Source of the DNA: Panorpa germanica | Lineage: Eukaryota > Arthropoda > Insecta > Mecoptera > Panorpidae | DNA length: 64,000 nucleotides | Direction of reading: 5' to 3' | Assembly: GCA_963678705.1 (NCBI GenBank) | Contig: OY783209.1 | Location: forward strand, 3,286,001 to 3,350,000 | In this document: positions 1-12,739 of the stretch, piece after piece | Layout: every line of letters starts with the position of its first letter | How positions within the stretch are numbered: position 1 is the stretch's first letter | Notes under the pieces: model-generated | The model's database searches: none | Seen by the model: the letters and a program-made list of their open reading frames with translations, nothing else | Told to the model about the DNA's origin: nothing | Translations under genes and position numbers: made by a program

Positions 1-36
1 AATTTTTTTTTTTTTACCATATTTGTATAATTCTAG

Positions 37-2242
37 GTGAAGGAAATTAATATTGCACGGGAAGCATCTAGTATGAGTTCTAGTCTTAGTCTACCTCCAT
101 CTCCAAATACAAAAACAAATTATTTAAGTGATTCACCACCTAATCATTCAGATTTACGGTCAAGATCATCTCAAATTGTAAATAGAGCTCGTAAGGCAAT
201 ACCAAATGTTATATCTGAAGATTTAGAAGACAGAGGATCTCTTGAATGTAGACGGCCTATTGTAACAACCAATTTTGTACCATGGGCTGCAAAATATTTT
301 GGTCAACCAGTTAAACAAAATGATATGGTTACAGATATGGAATCAAGACTATTTTATGAACGTGAATGGAGGTTTATTAGAAATGCACATCTTAGGAAAG
401 AATCTAAAGGTAAATTAAATCATTTTTGTTACTATTAAGACAATTATTAACTAATGTATTTAATTGGTAGATGAACTGAAACGATTTTCACAACCAAGAA
501 TAGAAACTCAAATATGGAGCGCCCGTAGTGCTAAAACGGCTACTGTTCTTAAATTTCATCCATATGAAACGCAACTGGCTGTAGCAGCTAAAGATACGAT
601 TGGGTATAAAATAGTTAAATAGTGAAACTGAAAATTGGCACTTTCTAAAACATCATATGCACTCACATTTGTAGGGTATGGGACTGGCAAACAGGTGTTC
701 GTCTTTTACATTTTCAACAAAATAAAAGTGTGGGACGAGGACAAGGAGGAGCTCCTCGTGTTACTTCACTAGAATGGATCAACCCTCATGATCTTAGTTT
801 GTTGCTTGTAAGTGTTTAGAATATTTATTCGCAATGTCATTTTATGTTTTCATTTCAAAGACTTTTCTTTATTATTTATAAAGGTTGGTTATGAGGAGGG
901 TTCTGTGCGTTTGTGGAGAAGCAATGCTGGAAATGTTGGACAAACAGTTCCAAAAGATCCTACTTTAGTATCAGCTTGGCAAGGAGTGCCTGATATGACA
1001 CCTACTAAAACAGGAAGTATGTTTTTTATTTATGGATTTATCCTACATAAAAAGAAATTAAGTAACTTTTTCATAAAAAATGTTACGTAATATATAATAT
1101 TCTCGGATCTATTTTATTGCCATTAAAATCGTAAAATACCTTTACTTGGATTAATAGAAACATAAAACTTCTTAAGAACTTTTCAATGATTAAAAATCTC
1201 TTAAGAATATCATTTAAGCATTAATGATTGTGAAGTATCTATAAAATCATAAGTTAAGACTTTTTGGGTAAAATTTTACATAGATTTGTAAGAATTTGAC
1301 AGTAAAAATTATTTGAGTATTTTTAAAAATTGAAAACATAAAAACTTATGTATTTATATTGTAATTCCATAGTAGTTGCAGGAGTAGTAATGTGTTGGGA
1401 GCAAGCGTCGCAAACTTTAATAACAGGCGGTGATGCTAGAGTCCTTCGACTGTGGGATGCTGAAAGAGAGCTAAAAATAAGGGATATTCCAACAGGTAAA
1501 AGAAATTGATAGCTGTATAATTCATTCTTTATATGTAACATACTACAATAATGTGTAATTAATTTAAGGTTCCGACTGTAGTATAACACATCTTAGTTCT
1601 CGTCAATTCCCTGGTGCTCTTATCGTAGCAGGTTGTTCAGATGGTAGTTTAAGATTATTTGATCGAAGGTTAACGCCTCAAGAAGCAAGGGTATTGACTT
1701 ATCGTGAGAATCGTGGTTGGATACTTACAGCCAGTTTAAGACGTGAAGGCCACAGACTTGTTTCTGGGAGGTACGTTTTTATCTAGTAGCACCAATTCAC
1801 ATAAAAAGATATGATAATTGAAGTATTTATAATATTTTAGTTTAGCGGGAGATGTAAGAGTGTTTGACACTAGACAAATGAATTCTGTGGTTCAGTGGGA
1901 TGTTGGCCAAGGAGTTACAGCTATGACTCTTCACGCAGATGCTAATATCTTTGCGAGGTATGTTTATCAAGAAATATCTTTTATAACTTATTTCCAATAA
2001 CTATATTATTATTATTTTTTAGCGGAACGGTAAACCATCATATATCTTTGAATACATTAGAGGGAGGTCCTTTACATAGTATTCGCGTTCATGAAGGATT
2101 TATGGGACCTCGAGTTGTGCCTGTATCTTGTTTAGCTTTCCATCCTCATCGATTAATTATGGGAGCAGGCTCACTAGATTGTTCTCTTTCTGTTTATTCT
2201 GGAAATGCATCAGATATAGCTAGACCAAGATGGGTGGTATAG
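37..2242 (+). CDS. raptor: Raptor (mTORC1 scaffold), 3' part of gene
   Basis: C-terminal part of Raptor, the TORC1 subunit that presents substrates to TOR kinase; the 5' part lies left of the window. Exons: 37-409, 471-603, 675-807, 884-1016, about 1376-1495, 1569-1770, 1841-1957 and 2023-2242 (stop TAG at 2240). Phases close at each junction. The first exon carries the linker before the propeller, recognisable from FYEREWRFIRNAHLR. The rest encodes the C-terminal seven-bladed WD40 propeller, with WDWQTG, RLWDAEREL, DIPTG, DGSLRLFDRR and SCLAFHPH as landmarks matching animal Raptor. The acceptor of the fifth exon is ambiguous (1373 or 1376, one residue different). It converges on TPRKB downstream. 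Identification is secure; only the 5' limit is set by the window edge. Confidence 0.95.
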
Positions 2243-2870
2243 AAATAATCACTCTTATTTTTAAAAATGCTAACGTAATGTACATAATATATCTCAAAAT
2301 ACGACATAAAATGTCTGCTTTTGAAAGAGAATTTTAAATAGTAATATTTAGATTATTACCTGCAATTATAAATAAACAAAATTGGGAATTGGTTATATAA
2401 AAATAATTACAATTGCATCCTTTATTTTAAGAGTGAAATGTTATCCTACTAAATATAATTAATACCATCAAAAGTTTAATGTACGTAATAATATTTGTTA
2501 ATAGTATTTTATATTAAATTTTACTGAACATATTGAACAGTTATGCTTATATTTTATGTATACATAACTATACATGAAAAATAGTTGTATTATTTTTGCA
2601 ATATTTCGAACACAAACTATAAGTTATTTTAATTATTGTGAACTGTGTAAACTATTAGCATGTTAATGCTCAAAATGGAACAATTCCAAATCACTTCAGT
2701 TGTACATATTCTGTAACGATGATTATTTAATCAACTTTTTAGTGTTAATCAGACTTAGATGAATGTTTTTGTTAATAAAATTCTTATTACTCTACTGACA
2801 ATCAAATGTTTTTTTTTTAAATATAAAGATAATATTATTTTTAAATGTTGTTTATTGAAGTTAATAAGCA
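2243..2870. other. Convergent intergenic region raptor / TPRKB
   Basis: About 630 bp of AT-rich DNA between two convergent stop codons. It should hold the raptor 3' UTR (AATAAA-like hexamer near 2370) and the short TPRKB 3' UTR; a TTTATT at 2851-2856 reads AATAAA on the minus strand only 15 nt past the TPRKB stop. No coding or repeat feature seen. Confidence 0.5.
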
Positions 2871-3398
2871 TTAATAAGTAACAAAATCTTTTGTCGCAAT
2901 CCTGCTTACAATAGAATCTATAAAATTCGACACTGTCAATTCTTGATCCGAAATTTTATAAGTCTTTTTTATTAAAGGTTCATCTCTTAATTCTTCTAAT
3001 AATTTGATGGACTCTTTCTGTCCATCAATTTGTCGTAATGTATCTTCTATGTCACATTCCTCATTTATATCTCTGACAAATACAACTAAAATATTTGTTT
3101 CTTTATCATCAATTCCAAATTTTAATAAACTCTGAGAAATATTCTTAGACGTAGACAAATTGAATAATATTTCAGTATTGATAGTTTTTGTTGTCAGAGT
3201 TTTCCTCGTTTTAGATATTGCAGCTTTGTTTGCAGCAACTATGATTTGAAATGGATCATAAATTAAATTTGGCTTCAAAATACAACAATTGAGAGTTCCA
3301 CTAATTAACTTTTGCCTTAATGTTGTTATATTCTTAACATTTTTAAACAATAATATTGTCAGTTTTGAATTTGTTGATTTATCCAACAAATAATCCAT
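2871..3398 (-). CDS. TPRKB: EKC/KEOPS subunit TPRKB (CGI-121 homologue)
   Basis: Single-exon gene of 175 aa, the usual size for TPRKB/Cgi121. This subunit of the KEOPS complex binds the kinase PRPK (Bud32) and supports t6A37 modification of ANN-decoding tRNAs in cytosol and nucleus. Visible family signatures are LTILLFKNVKN near the N terminus, ILKPNLIYDPFQIIVAANKA in the middle, TINTEILFNLS with the following NISQSLLKFGI, and a C-terminal IVSRIATKDFV. All align in order with human TPRKB. The start ATG at 3398 gives the family N terminus. It converges on raptor and diverges from NPAT/mxc with 458 bp between start codons. No introns seen. Confidence 0.95.
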   Translation of the reverse strand: MDYLLDKSTNSKLTILLFKNVKNITTLRQKLISGTLNCCILKPNLIYDPFQIIVAANKAAISKTRKTLTTKTINTEILFNLSTSKNISQSLLKFGIDDKETNILVVFVRDINEECDIEDTLRQIDGQKESIKLLEELRDEPLIKKTYKISDQELTVSNFIDSIVSRIATKDFVTY

Positions 3399-3856
3399 TC
3401 TTTCTAACCTACAAATGTCAAAGTTTTGAATATTAAACCTATTTAAAGGAAATTACACTTTTAAAATGTTTAGATTATAATATATATATGCCAGGTAATT
3501 ATTAGATTTAAAATATTGAATTACCTTATATTTCGTAGTGTTAATCAGTTAATTATATTATTTTCATTTAATGTAATGAAATAGTTTTGAACAATGCTGT
3601 TTTATTTTTTGAAGATTACCTACACTGTTTAAGGCAGAGATAATAATCAGAAAATGAAGCGTTTTATTTAGTGAACGAACCGCATGTGGCATTTGGCGCT
3701 GCAGATCTGTTTCTCTTGTCATCTTTCTGAAGTTTCGTTAATGCGCTTGAGTGTTTGCGAGCATTTTTAAGGCTAAAAAGGAACTTGTTTATAATAATAA
3801 TTGTTTTAAGAATAATTTGTCCATATCGTAATTGCGAGAGAAACTTTCCTGAAACA
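3399..3856. promoter_or_regulatory. Divergent promoter region TPRKB / NPAT
   Basis: 458 bp separate the start codons of TPRKB (minus) and NPAT/mxc (plus), so both promoters and 5' UTRs must lie here or in unseen 5' exons. The part nearest NPAT (about 3660-3850) is less AT-rich. No clear TATA box or initiator could be assigned. Confidence 0.5.
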
Positions 3857-6800
3857 ATGTTATTGCCATCAGAGAAAGCTCGTTTAGTTTTAGGCAAGTA
3901 ACCATTCCATAGCTATTCTGTTTCAGAGAGTAAATTGTCACTCATAGCATATACATTTCTTAATAAGTTATGGTTTATAAGCCAATACTAAACTCAATTG
4001 TATGAATTTCACAGCTAGAGTTATTATAACAATAAGCTCTAAATAAATGATTTTATACTTGCTATAGATTAAATATAACTAATGTATAAAATAAAATTAT
4101 CATAATATATGATGACATATTTAATTTTAGGTAGTATTTCATATTTCTAATTCTTTTTATTTAAGGTTATTTAATTGAAGAAGGTCCCCAAGAGGCTTAT
4201 AAACATTTTTTAGCACAATCCAAACATTTAAGAGAATTCAGGTCTCTAATTAGAAATAACGAAAACCCAAATATTCATCATCCTACATTCAGAAAACTGT
4301 CAGTCGTGTTGGATGAGTATTACCAAATTAATTCCCTTGGTATGTTCACTATTTTATTAATTGTAAATTAATTACTTGCGTAGTAATAATTGCTAGAAAT
4401 TTAAGTAATGTATAATGTTTTAGTGAATTCTATTGACGTACGTGTAGAAAGATTCAATAAAGTAACAGATTGTAAATCATTACTGCAGAAAGTTGAAATT
4501 ATACTTAATGTTGCTAAAACGAATAATTCTGAAAGCAGTAAATGGTATGAATGAATATTGTCTTTTTAAATATTTTTATTCGTAAATAAATGTTTGTATT
4601 ATTGCAGTTTAAAAGATATTTTACCTGATCCGTTTTTAAAGCCGAGCAATCACAGGAAAACAGATAGAATTACAGAAAAAGTTGATAAAGACTGTATAAA
4701 AAGCAATATTGTCCCCGACTTAGATGCCACTGATCAAAACTTACCAGTACAAAAACGTTTTTTAAATAGTACTGCATATGATGATTTACCTGATGAATCT
4801 GTGTTCTCGGATAACAGTACCGGTACTTTTAATATTGGAAATTATTCACCACCCGAGAAAAAACTATACAGCGCAAAATATAATTCAAGAACTGTGCGGA
4901 AGAAAAAATTTAGAAGACCATCACAGCCCCAAAATTTATATAAAGAAAGGATCAAAGAAGATGAAGTATTTCAAATTTCGTCTGATGAAAATGATGCAAA
5001 TTTTGAGATGGAAAAAAATAACGAGGAGGTTACATATAATGTAAATATATGAAAGAAATTGCAAAATATTTAAAAAAAAATGTAATTAATTTAAATTAAT
5101 TTAGGTACTCCGCAATACTCTTCTAGAACATCCAGATATGCATACGCAGATTGCTGAAACAATTAACAAAACTATTTTAAACAAAAATAATTTAGGCAAC
5201 ACTGACAAGGCAATATTGACGGATAACAGTAACTGTATTAAAATATCGGATAAAAACAATCTTTCAAGCGAAGGTAACAGGGCAATAGATCAAGCACAGA
5301 TTGACCTAATTTTAGCAGAACTCGAAAAGATTCCAGAATATGACAAAGTAGTTGATGATATTTTTGGTATTACGACTGTTTTATTTGAATATTATTATAG
5401 GCTAATCTGAAATGTATTTAATAATCTTGTTTTTGCAGGATCTCAAGATCAGTCTGGTAACAATCTCAGAAATACATTTGTACCTGCTGATAATAACACA
5501 GAAACTTCCGAGTATATAATTTATTGCATCTTTTTTACCGAAATCATTAATTTAATTATTATTGAGCTGTTTCTTTTTCTTTTAGAAATTCACCAAATCG
5601 TCTAGGAGAATCCAAATGTTCAAGTGATGATTCGGAGTTGAGTGCTCCACTAAGAGATAGACTACGTAGCAGACAACGCAATCTTTCTACAGTAAAAGAA
5701 GTTAAAAAGAATGTGAAAAACAAAGTTATAAAATTACGTTGTAACAAAAGAAATTCTATTGGAGTAACAACTTCCAAACCGAAGACCCCATGTGCAAAAA
5801 GTAATAATTTACAAGAAGTAATACAGAAAAAAATATCTGCTAAAAATTTATTTGAACAAAACCCATCGAGTCATACTTCTAGTAAAACTGATTCTGGCCT
5901 TACCTTGCTTACTTTTAATGACGCAAATGACTCTGCGAAAAAAAATGTAGAAAGTAAATCTCTTGACGGAAAAGAACAAAAAGATAAAATAATCATTTTA
6001 TCTGACGAACTTATTAAAAGCCCTTTACCAAAATATATTCCTAGTAGTAATCCTACACCTGCTTCTGAGTGTATTATTGGACCTTGTGCTTCAGTTGGTT
6101 CTGATTCAAATATGATAATATCATATACAGTCATACCCGCATCACAACATGGCATTTCTGCTTATGGCACTGAAAACGTTAATCCAGAGCCTGGAGGAGA
6201 GACAGATATTACAAACATGTCGGTGTATGTGTTGCAGTCGAGCCAAGTAACAGGTAATTTATATACTTATTTTCAAAATAAATTTATATAAATTCATTAT
6301 ACTGTAATAAGTGTATATAACAAATGTAAAAAATTAATTAAAAATGTTAAATGTAGGTACCTGGCCAAATTCCGTTAAAGAAAATAATCAGATCCCGATT
6401 CCAGGTTATATGCCAAAAACGGATGAACCTTTACGCTCAACAGTAAATCAAACGAAGTATAAAAGAATTTTACCGAAACCTCCCCAGCCAACAGTTACAT
6501 TAAGCAGAATGGATACAATCCACGGCAATGTTATAATTAATTCTCTACCACAAATACCAACCCCACCAGTACAAGTCAGTTCAGCGTTTGTTCCTATTTC
6601 TGATATCAACATTCAATATAGTACAGCAGAGGCTACTAAAGAAAAATCTACAATAGACGTCAGTGACACAAATATGAATGAAATGAAAAATAATATTACG
6701 CCGACAGTTTCTATGGCATCTAATAGCAGGGGTCAAAGCATGTCTACACCACGTAGAACTTCTCACGTTAGAGCACTTGATTTTAATAGTCCTTCAAAAG

Positions 6801-9800
6801 TGGTTTTATGTCCAAAAGCAAATTCATCTTCTAAAACTGGTAACGCCAGACGTAATTTAAATACAGCAAAAAACGGTAATGTGTTTGCTTCACTAAATAA
6901 TCAAAGTGCTGCATCTAACAATTTACTTTTGCCTGTTAATAGTATTCAAGAAAATGAATCAGATAGTACATTGAACCGTTGTGAAGGATTGAACCAGATG
7001 ACTATTCCTATAGCTACACGTTCACCTCTTCCAGTTTTAAAAGGTGAATGGGGTAGGGTAAATGGATTGGGTGTCATATTTGGTGACACAGAATCTCCTA
7101 TTAAGAAAATTGACTCCAGTCAAGATAATCACATAAATTTTGATAATACTGGTGCAACTACTATAATAGAAAATCAAAAAACAGAAAGTAATATTTCAGC
7201 AACGCCTAGGGTATCCATCCGTAGCGAAAACATTAACGAAGTGCAATTACGAACTTCTGCTGAAGAAAAGGATAGTGACATATTTAATATAAGTACATGT
7301 GATGAAAATACAGATAGTAAAAAGAAAAGTCAAGTCATTAAGAAAGCTAAGTCTGAAAATCAATCTTCTTTGACAACTAACAATTTAATTGCGAATGATA
7401 AAGGTGTCGAACAGTGGCATAAACAGCGTAATGTGCCTATAGTCAAAAAATCTTGGGACTCCGATTTACGACGTAATGTTGCTAATCCAAATGAAACTGT
7501 TAAAAATATTAAACGAACTAGAAAGCGTAAAGGTAAAATTGGCGGAAATAAAGCAGTTGGTCGAAAAACTTTAAAAAAAAGAGCAGTTAGTAAAGCGGCG
7601 GATTCTACACAACTTAATTCATCCTTAGATGACACAATGGAGCAAGGTCAACAAATTGAGGAAGCTTTAAATTCATCAAATACAGAAAATATTACACCAG
7701 AACGTAATAGAACAACACTTTCGGCAGATTTAAATTTAAGCCACAATGATGAGACCAGTGATACTACTAACCCAAACATAATTATTTACGATGTTCCTAA
7801 AACAAATCCCAAATACGCTATTGTGAATTCTCAAATAATTATAGCAGATGATGATACAACAGCAGAATCAAACGTAATAAAAACTGCAAAGGAACCTAAG
7901 AAGTCGCCTTCATCATCACGTAAAGTTCTCACGGAACAGAAAACCAAAACTGTATTGCCTGCAACTAAAAAATTACAAAAGCCTTTTACGAAAGATAATT
8001 GTGATAAATCTGCTGAAATAAATAGTAGAAAAGAAATCATCATGGGTGATGAAGAAGGAGAAAACAGTAAAACAGCTGTAGCAGCAGATGATAAATCGAA
8101 AGATAATATTAAGAAGTTGGTAAATGAATTAGACAATGAAAATAATAAAAATAGTATACAAAACAATGATGCTGAAATAAACATCGCAATTAAATCAAAT
8201 CACGATGTTGCTGTAAACGACAGTAATATTGAAAGTGAAAAATCTTCTGGAACAGAAATCAGCATAAAGGCAGATGGTATGCAGTCCGAAATATCTCCGG
8301 AAATGAAGTCGTCACTTTCAGAAAAGTTATTGATTAATAAAAATGTATCTTTTACACTTGAAACACCATACAAATATGATCCAAAATCTTTTCCGGTAAC
8401 TCCTAGGTTTGTAATGATGGATCAAACACAAGAAACACCATTAACAAAACTTATTAAGACACATGCGGATCAAACGTCACTAATGAAGTGTGGGATACCT
8501 ACTCCTGATTTTCCAGTTACTCCAAAAATAGTTGTAACTCCTAAACACTTGGAAGCACAATCCGGTAATAAAAGCCCATCCGGTTATGCAAACAGGGCTA
8601 CTGATTATTCAAGTTGTAGTTCCTATTATAAACCAGATGAATCTGAGGATATTAATCTTAAGATGGATGTTATATTTAATGCTGATAATAAAAATAGTGG
8701 AGCTACGAATGAAGTATTCGTTTCGAAAGATTTACCTAAAGAAAAGTTATTAACAACTAATGACTTATCTGCCGTTAAATCCGATGAGGATTCAACGGAA
8801 GTAAATGATAAAACTCTTTCTTTCAACGAGAGTTCACCTACAAAATCTATATCAAGTGATTCAGATACTGATACAACAGACTCCAGTTCTTGCAGTAATT
8901 CATCCGCAGATGATAGTGACTCTTCTGATAGTTCCACAAGTGATTCAAGTGATTCTAAATCCAGCCCTAACTCTAAATCAGGACAAAGTAATGAAAACAA
9001 TTCTTTAACACATAATGAAAAAAAAGTATCTCCTAGGAAAGAAAGTAATGCAGAAAGACTTCGTACGCCAAAAAAGAAGGATGAACTGAAAAGTCAAGCT
9101 ACTACTATAATAAGCACGAAAATAGATACTAAAGAACTGCAGAATTGTGAGAACGAAAAAGTAGAACAAACAAATGCAGAGAAACCGCAAAAGCAACATC
9201 TTTTCGCTGATAATAAAAACAATGAAATAACAAATGCCGAGGAAAAAGAAAGCAAAAATGCAAAAATACCTTATACTATGAGAAATAGAGAAAAAGATAA
9301 ACGTTCAGATATAAATGAAATATTTCAATCCAAGAAAACGATTCAAACAAAGATAGTACAATCGACATTGTTAAAAAAGGATAATATAATTCAACCAGAA
9401 GAAGTTAAAAAAGGAATGACTGGTACTACTGAAAACTATACGGATTTGTTGCAAGGAACAGAAGATGCAATAGTGGATGGGAAACTATCCGATATTTTAG
9501 AAGCAAAACGAACACGTACCATTAATAAATTGAAATCAATGAATACAACATCTAAGGGTCAAAAAAAAACTACAAAAAAAGAGCCATTAAAAATAACTAT
9601 AAATAAAATAAATCCGGGAGAAAAAAATACAGAAGGTAAATTAGCGGATAAAATTCGGGGCATTAGCCGTAAAATTGAAGAATCTGGACAAAAAGCGGAA
9701 GTTGGAGAAGGTTCTAAAGCAAAAGTATTAAAATCAAATTCACAAGGATGTAGTAACCTGCAGCAAGGCAGCAATAGACGAAAGTCATTGACTCCAAGAA

Positions 9801-12002
9801 AAGCTGTTAAAAGAATATTACCTTCTCTGAATTCAAGCAATGAAACTTCTGATGATATTGCGAAAAATGTAAATGATCAGCAAATATTGGAGAGAAATGA
9901 AAACAATCTTCAAGATATAGATAAATTAGAATCAAAACCATTGGATACTACAAAGAAAGAAGAGTCAGTGTCACGAACTACCGCATCGAATCTTTTGGTG
10001 CCTGAAATAGCAAATAAGTTACATTTTGCAGATAGTAGAGGTAGTGATGGTTATCGTTCTTTACATTTAAGTTCAGAAGATGATGTAGTTGAAAGCGATA
10101 TAGATTTAAATTCTAATGCTAGTATGAAACAGCTTAAAGAAAAGACAGCAAATAAATTTCAAGAACATCTAATTAATACCGGATTTGATATCGAACACGC
10201 CAACAAGATAGAAACGGCTTTAAATAAATCACCGCTAGAGGAAGGGGAAATTGATGAAGAAGATTCAAATGACGCAAACTTTACAAACAAATTGAATACC
10301 GCTGGAAAATTGACGAACCTTAATGCAGTATCAGAAAGATTACTTCATTCTTTAGACTTACATTCATGTGATGCTATTAAAAAAAATAATAATCTAAAAA
10401 ATACATCCCATACAGATAACAAAAATAATTCTAACATGAATTCAAATAAGTTACATGTTGAAGAAGCAATATTTAATTTTAAAGAAACTAACGTAACAAA
10501 TACAGCATTTTTAAAATATACCGTATCTCCCCAAAATGTGAAGGGAGATGGTTCTGTCGAGAGTACTAATTCTGAGGTAAATGAAAAACAAAATGAAAAT
10601 TTAGATCAATCAAAAACTAACTCAACGTCAAATGATTCTCAAGATTCTGACGATGAAGATGATGATGTTGACTTTAATATCAGAGATACATTTGCAGAGA
10701 ATATTATAAATATTATGGAAAGTGAAAGTTTTGTTAAAAATCCATTGTCATCTGAAGATGATGGCTTTGATTTAAATCTGTATAAGGTGAATGCTCCAAC
10801 AGAAGATGGTGACATTAGAGTTATAACTGCAACACAATTAATAACTTTAATGGATATAGAACCTGAAGAGAAGATTGGAACAATCCGTAAGGACATTAAA
10901 ATCCGTAAGAAAACACCATTAAATAAATTACTTGATGAGTTAAATGATAAGATAGTGGAATCAACACCTGCTAATAATCGGAAGGCAACAATAGTAACGT
11001 CAACACCATTAGCTAATCTGTATGAATCGAGTCCAAAAAATAAAACCTATAAGCATCCTACACATGAACCAAGAAATGGAGCACATTTTAAATACACTAA
11101 AGATGAGAAACATAAAGATAATGTAGAGAAAATTGATAGTGATGATGCGGAAACAAATAAACTAAGTACAGATGGCAGGAAGGAGCAAATTAAAACTAGC
11201 TCCTTAAAGGGTACTACTAATATTAAGGGTAAAATACAAAGAAGAACTTCAATAGACAGACGTGCAAAAAATGTTACAAAAAAAGATGCGACAAAACCAG
11301 AATTAATTAAAAACTCTGAGGAGACATCTGTCAATAATAGTGAGAATATTGCAACGAATGCCATTTCCAGGTGGGTTATATTTTTAAAAATTAAAGTATA
11401 TTTACATTGTTTAAGGTAGTTTACTAGTAAAGATTGATTATTGATTGATTTAGATTGTTTGGCCACTTCATAGAAAAGATATAAATGTAAACATTTGATA
11501 TTTTTTTAGAATAGCATACTCGTAGTGAGTACTTCTCCGTAGTGTCGTTGTATATATTCTTTTGTACTTAATATTCGAATATACTTTTGCCTACAATTGC
11601 CACTAGTAAACTACCTTAAGTTAAAGTTTTAGTTATAGAAAAAGTAAGTGAATTATTTTTGACGATTGATAAAAGTGATGAAAAATTGTTTTTTTAAGGG
11701 TCGATGTATTATCACCTCAGGCTGCAAAAAGACCCCGAGGGCGACCTAGGATTAAACCACTACCTAAAATTCCTCCAAAGAGAATAAGTAAAGCAATGGC
11801 ATCTTCCGAAACCAAAGAAACGACGACAGATGCTGCGGGGGTAATTTTAAACGAATCTGACTCGTTACCAAATAAAAGAAAAGCTAACGATGACGCATTT
11901 TATTCGCCAATGAATAAAAAAGCAAAAACAAACGCCCAAGAATTTTTAAAAAAGCAAGGACTTGATAGCATTTTAGATATGTTACATGGTCCTGCGAAAT
12001 AA
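3857..12002 (+). CDS. mxc: NPAT / Mxc, histone locus body scaffold
   Basis: Orthologue of vertebrate NPAT and Drosophila multi sex combs, the scaffold that nucleates histone locus bodies and drives replication-dependent histone transcription. Exons: 3857-3893, 4166-4339, 4424-4544, 4608-5040, 5105-5366, 5439-5511, 5586-6253, 6357-11370 and 11699-12002: 7086 nt, 2361 aa, all phases closing. The N terminus is a LisH motif starting MLLPSEKARLVLGYL, nearly the NPAT signature. A 5-kb exon encodes a long low-complexity region with a Ser/Asp-rich run near residues 1415-1465 and two FPVTP motifs near residues 1265-1315. The last exon carries an AT-hook (KRPRGRPR). Intron 1 (3894-4165) uses a GC donor. 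A 3'-UTR intron (about 12011-12739) is likely. Larger than human NPAT (about 1427 aa), mostly by expansion of the disordered region. Confidence 0.92.
3894..4165 (+). other. Non-canonical GC-AG intron in NPAT/mxc
   Basis: The LisH reading frame LVLG|YL is only restored if the donor is GCAAGT at 3894. The nearby GTAACC donor (3898) would lead into a stop four codons into the next exon. The acceptor is ATTTAAG ending 4165. GC-AG introns are a known minor class whose donors otherwise match consensus well, as here. Confidence 0.8.
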
Positions 12003-12010
12003 TAAGTTTG

Positions 12011-12739
12011 GTGAGTTTTATTTTTCTTAGTGGCTAAGTGGTAACTAGAGATGTGCACAAATACTTTTCAAAAGCATTTAAATACAAAATGCAAATACCT
12101 CGTTATTTTCCTATTTCAAATACAAAATACAAAATAAATTTCATGTTAGTATTTTTAATACTTTTTAGAAAATAGAATACTATTTATGTTACTAATATAA
12201 ATGTTATTTTTTTTAATAATTATGAGAATTCTCTTTGATAAAGACCGACTTTGTTTGAAACATTTTTGTTTCATAAAAATACTACCTAGAATTTTAAAAA
12301 ATAGCAAAAGTAAAGGTTTTATTAGTGTGAAACATGTTTATGTCGCACTAGTCTGTACGTTAAAAATACAACACATTTAGTACACTCGTGTCTAAATAAT
12401 GTCAACTTATGAATGAAAATATATAAATGTTGGATGTCGCATATAGGGGTATTAAGACAATTGTGCAGATACTTTTAGATCATAGATGGTGCTAATGTTG
12501 GTGGGGTTTTAAGTTTATATTCTAAATATAATATTTACTTATTAACACTATCTAGTAACAAAAATGAAAAAAGTATTTTGTGTTTTCCAAATAGGAAATA
12601 GGTTTCTAAAAGTAATAGGTATTTACTATTTTGTATTTGCATTTTGAGTATATGTATTTGAAAAATGCACATCCACTGATGGTTACCATATTAAATTTAT
12701 TAAATATCGATGAGTAATAAAATAATTTCAATTTTTCAG
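12011..12739 (+). other. Probable 3'-UTR intron of NPAT/mxc
   Basis: Nine bases after the stop codon a good donor (TTTGGTGAGT, GT at 12011) is matched by a pyrimidine-rich acceptor (ATTTTTCAG ending 12739). Downstream, AATAAA-like hexamers occur around 12830-12945. The intron carries a hAT-like MITE. RNA evidence is needed to confirm use of these sites. Confidence 0.45.
12047..12679. mobile_element. hAT-like MITE with GATGTGCA inverted ends
   Basis: The ends are inverted copies about 50 bp long: left AGAGATGTGCACAAATAC, right (reverse complement) AGTGGATGTGCATTTTTC followed by related AT-rich sequence. Imperfect 8-bp flanking repeats TGGTAACT / TGGTTACC fit a hAT-type target duplication with 2 mismatches. 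No coding capacity. A second, one-ended copy at 53973 starts with the cleaner hAT-like terminus CAGAGATGTGCA. Confidence 0.65.

Noticed and set aside
3664..3897. 77-aa minus-strand open frame over the NPAT first exon
   Set aside because: It is antisense to the NPAT start and has no family similarity.
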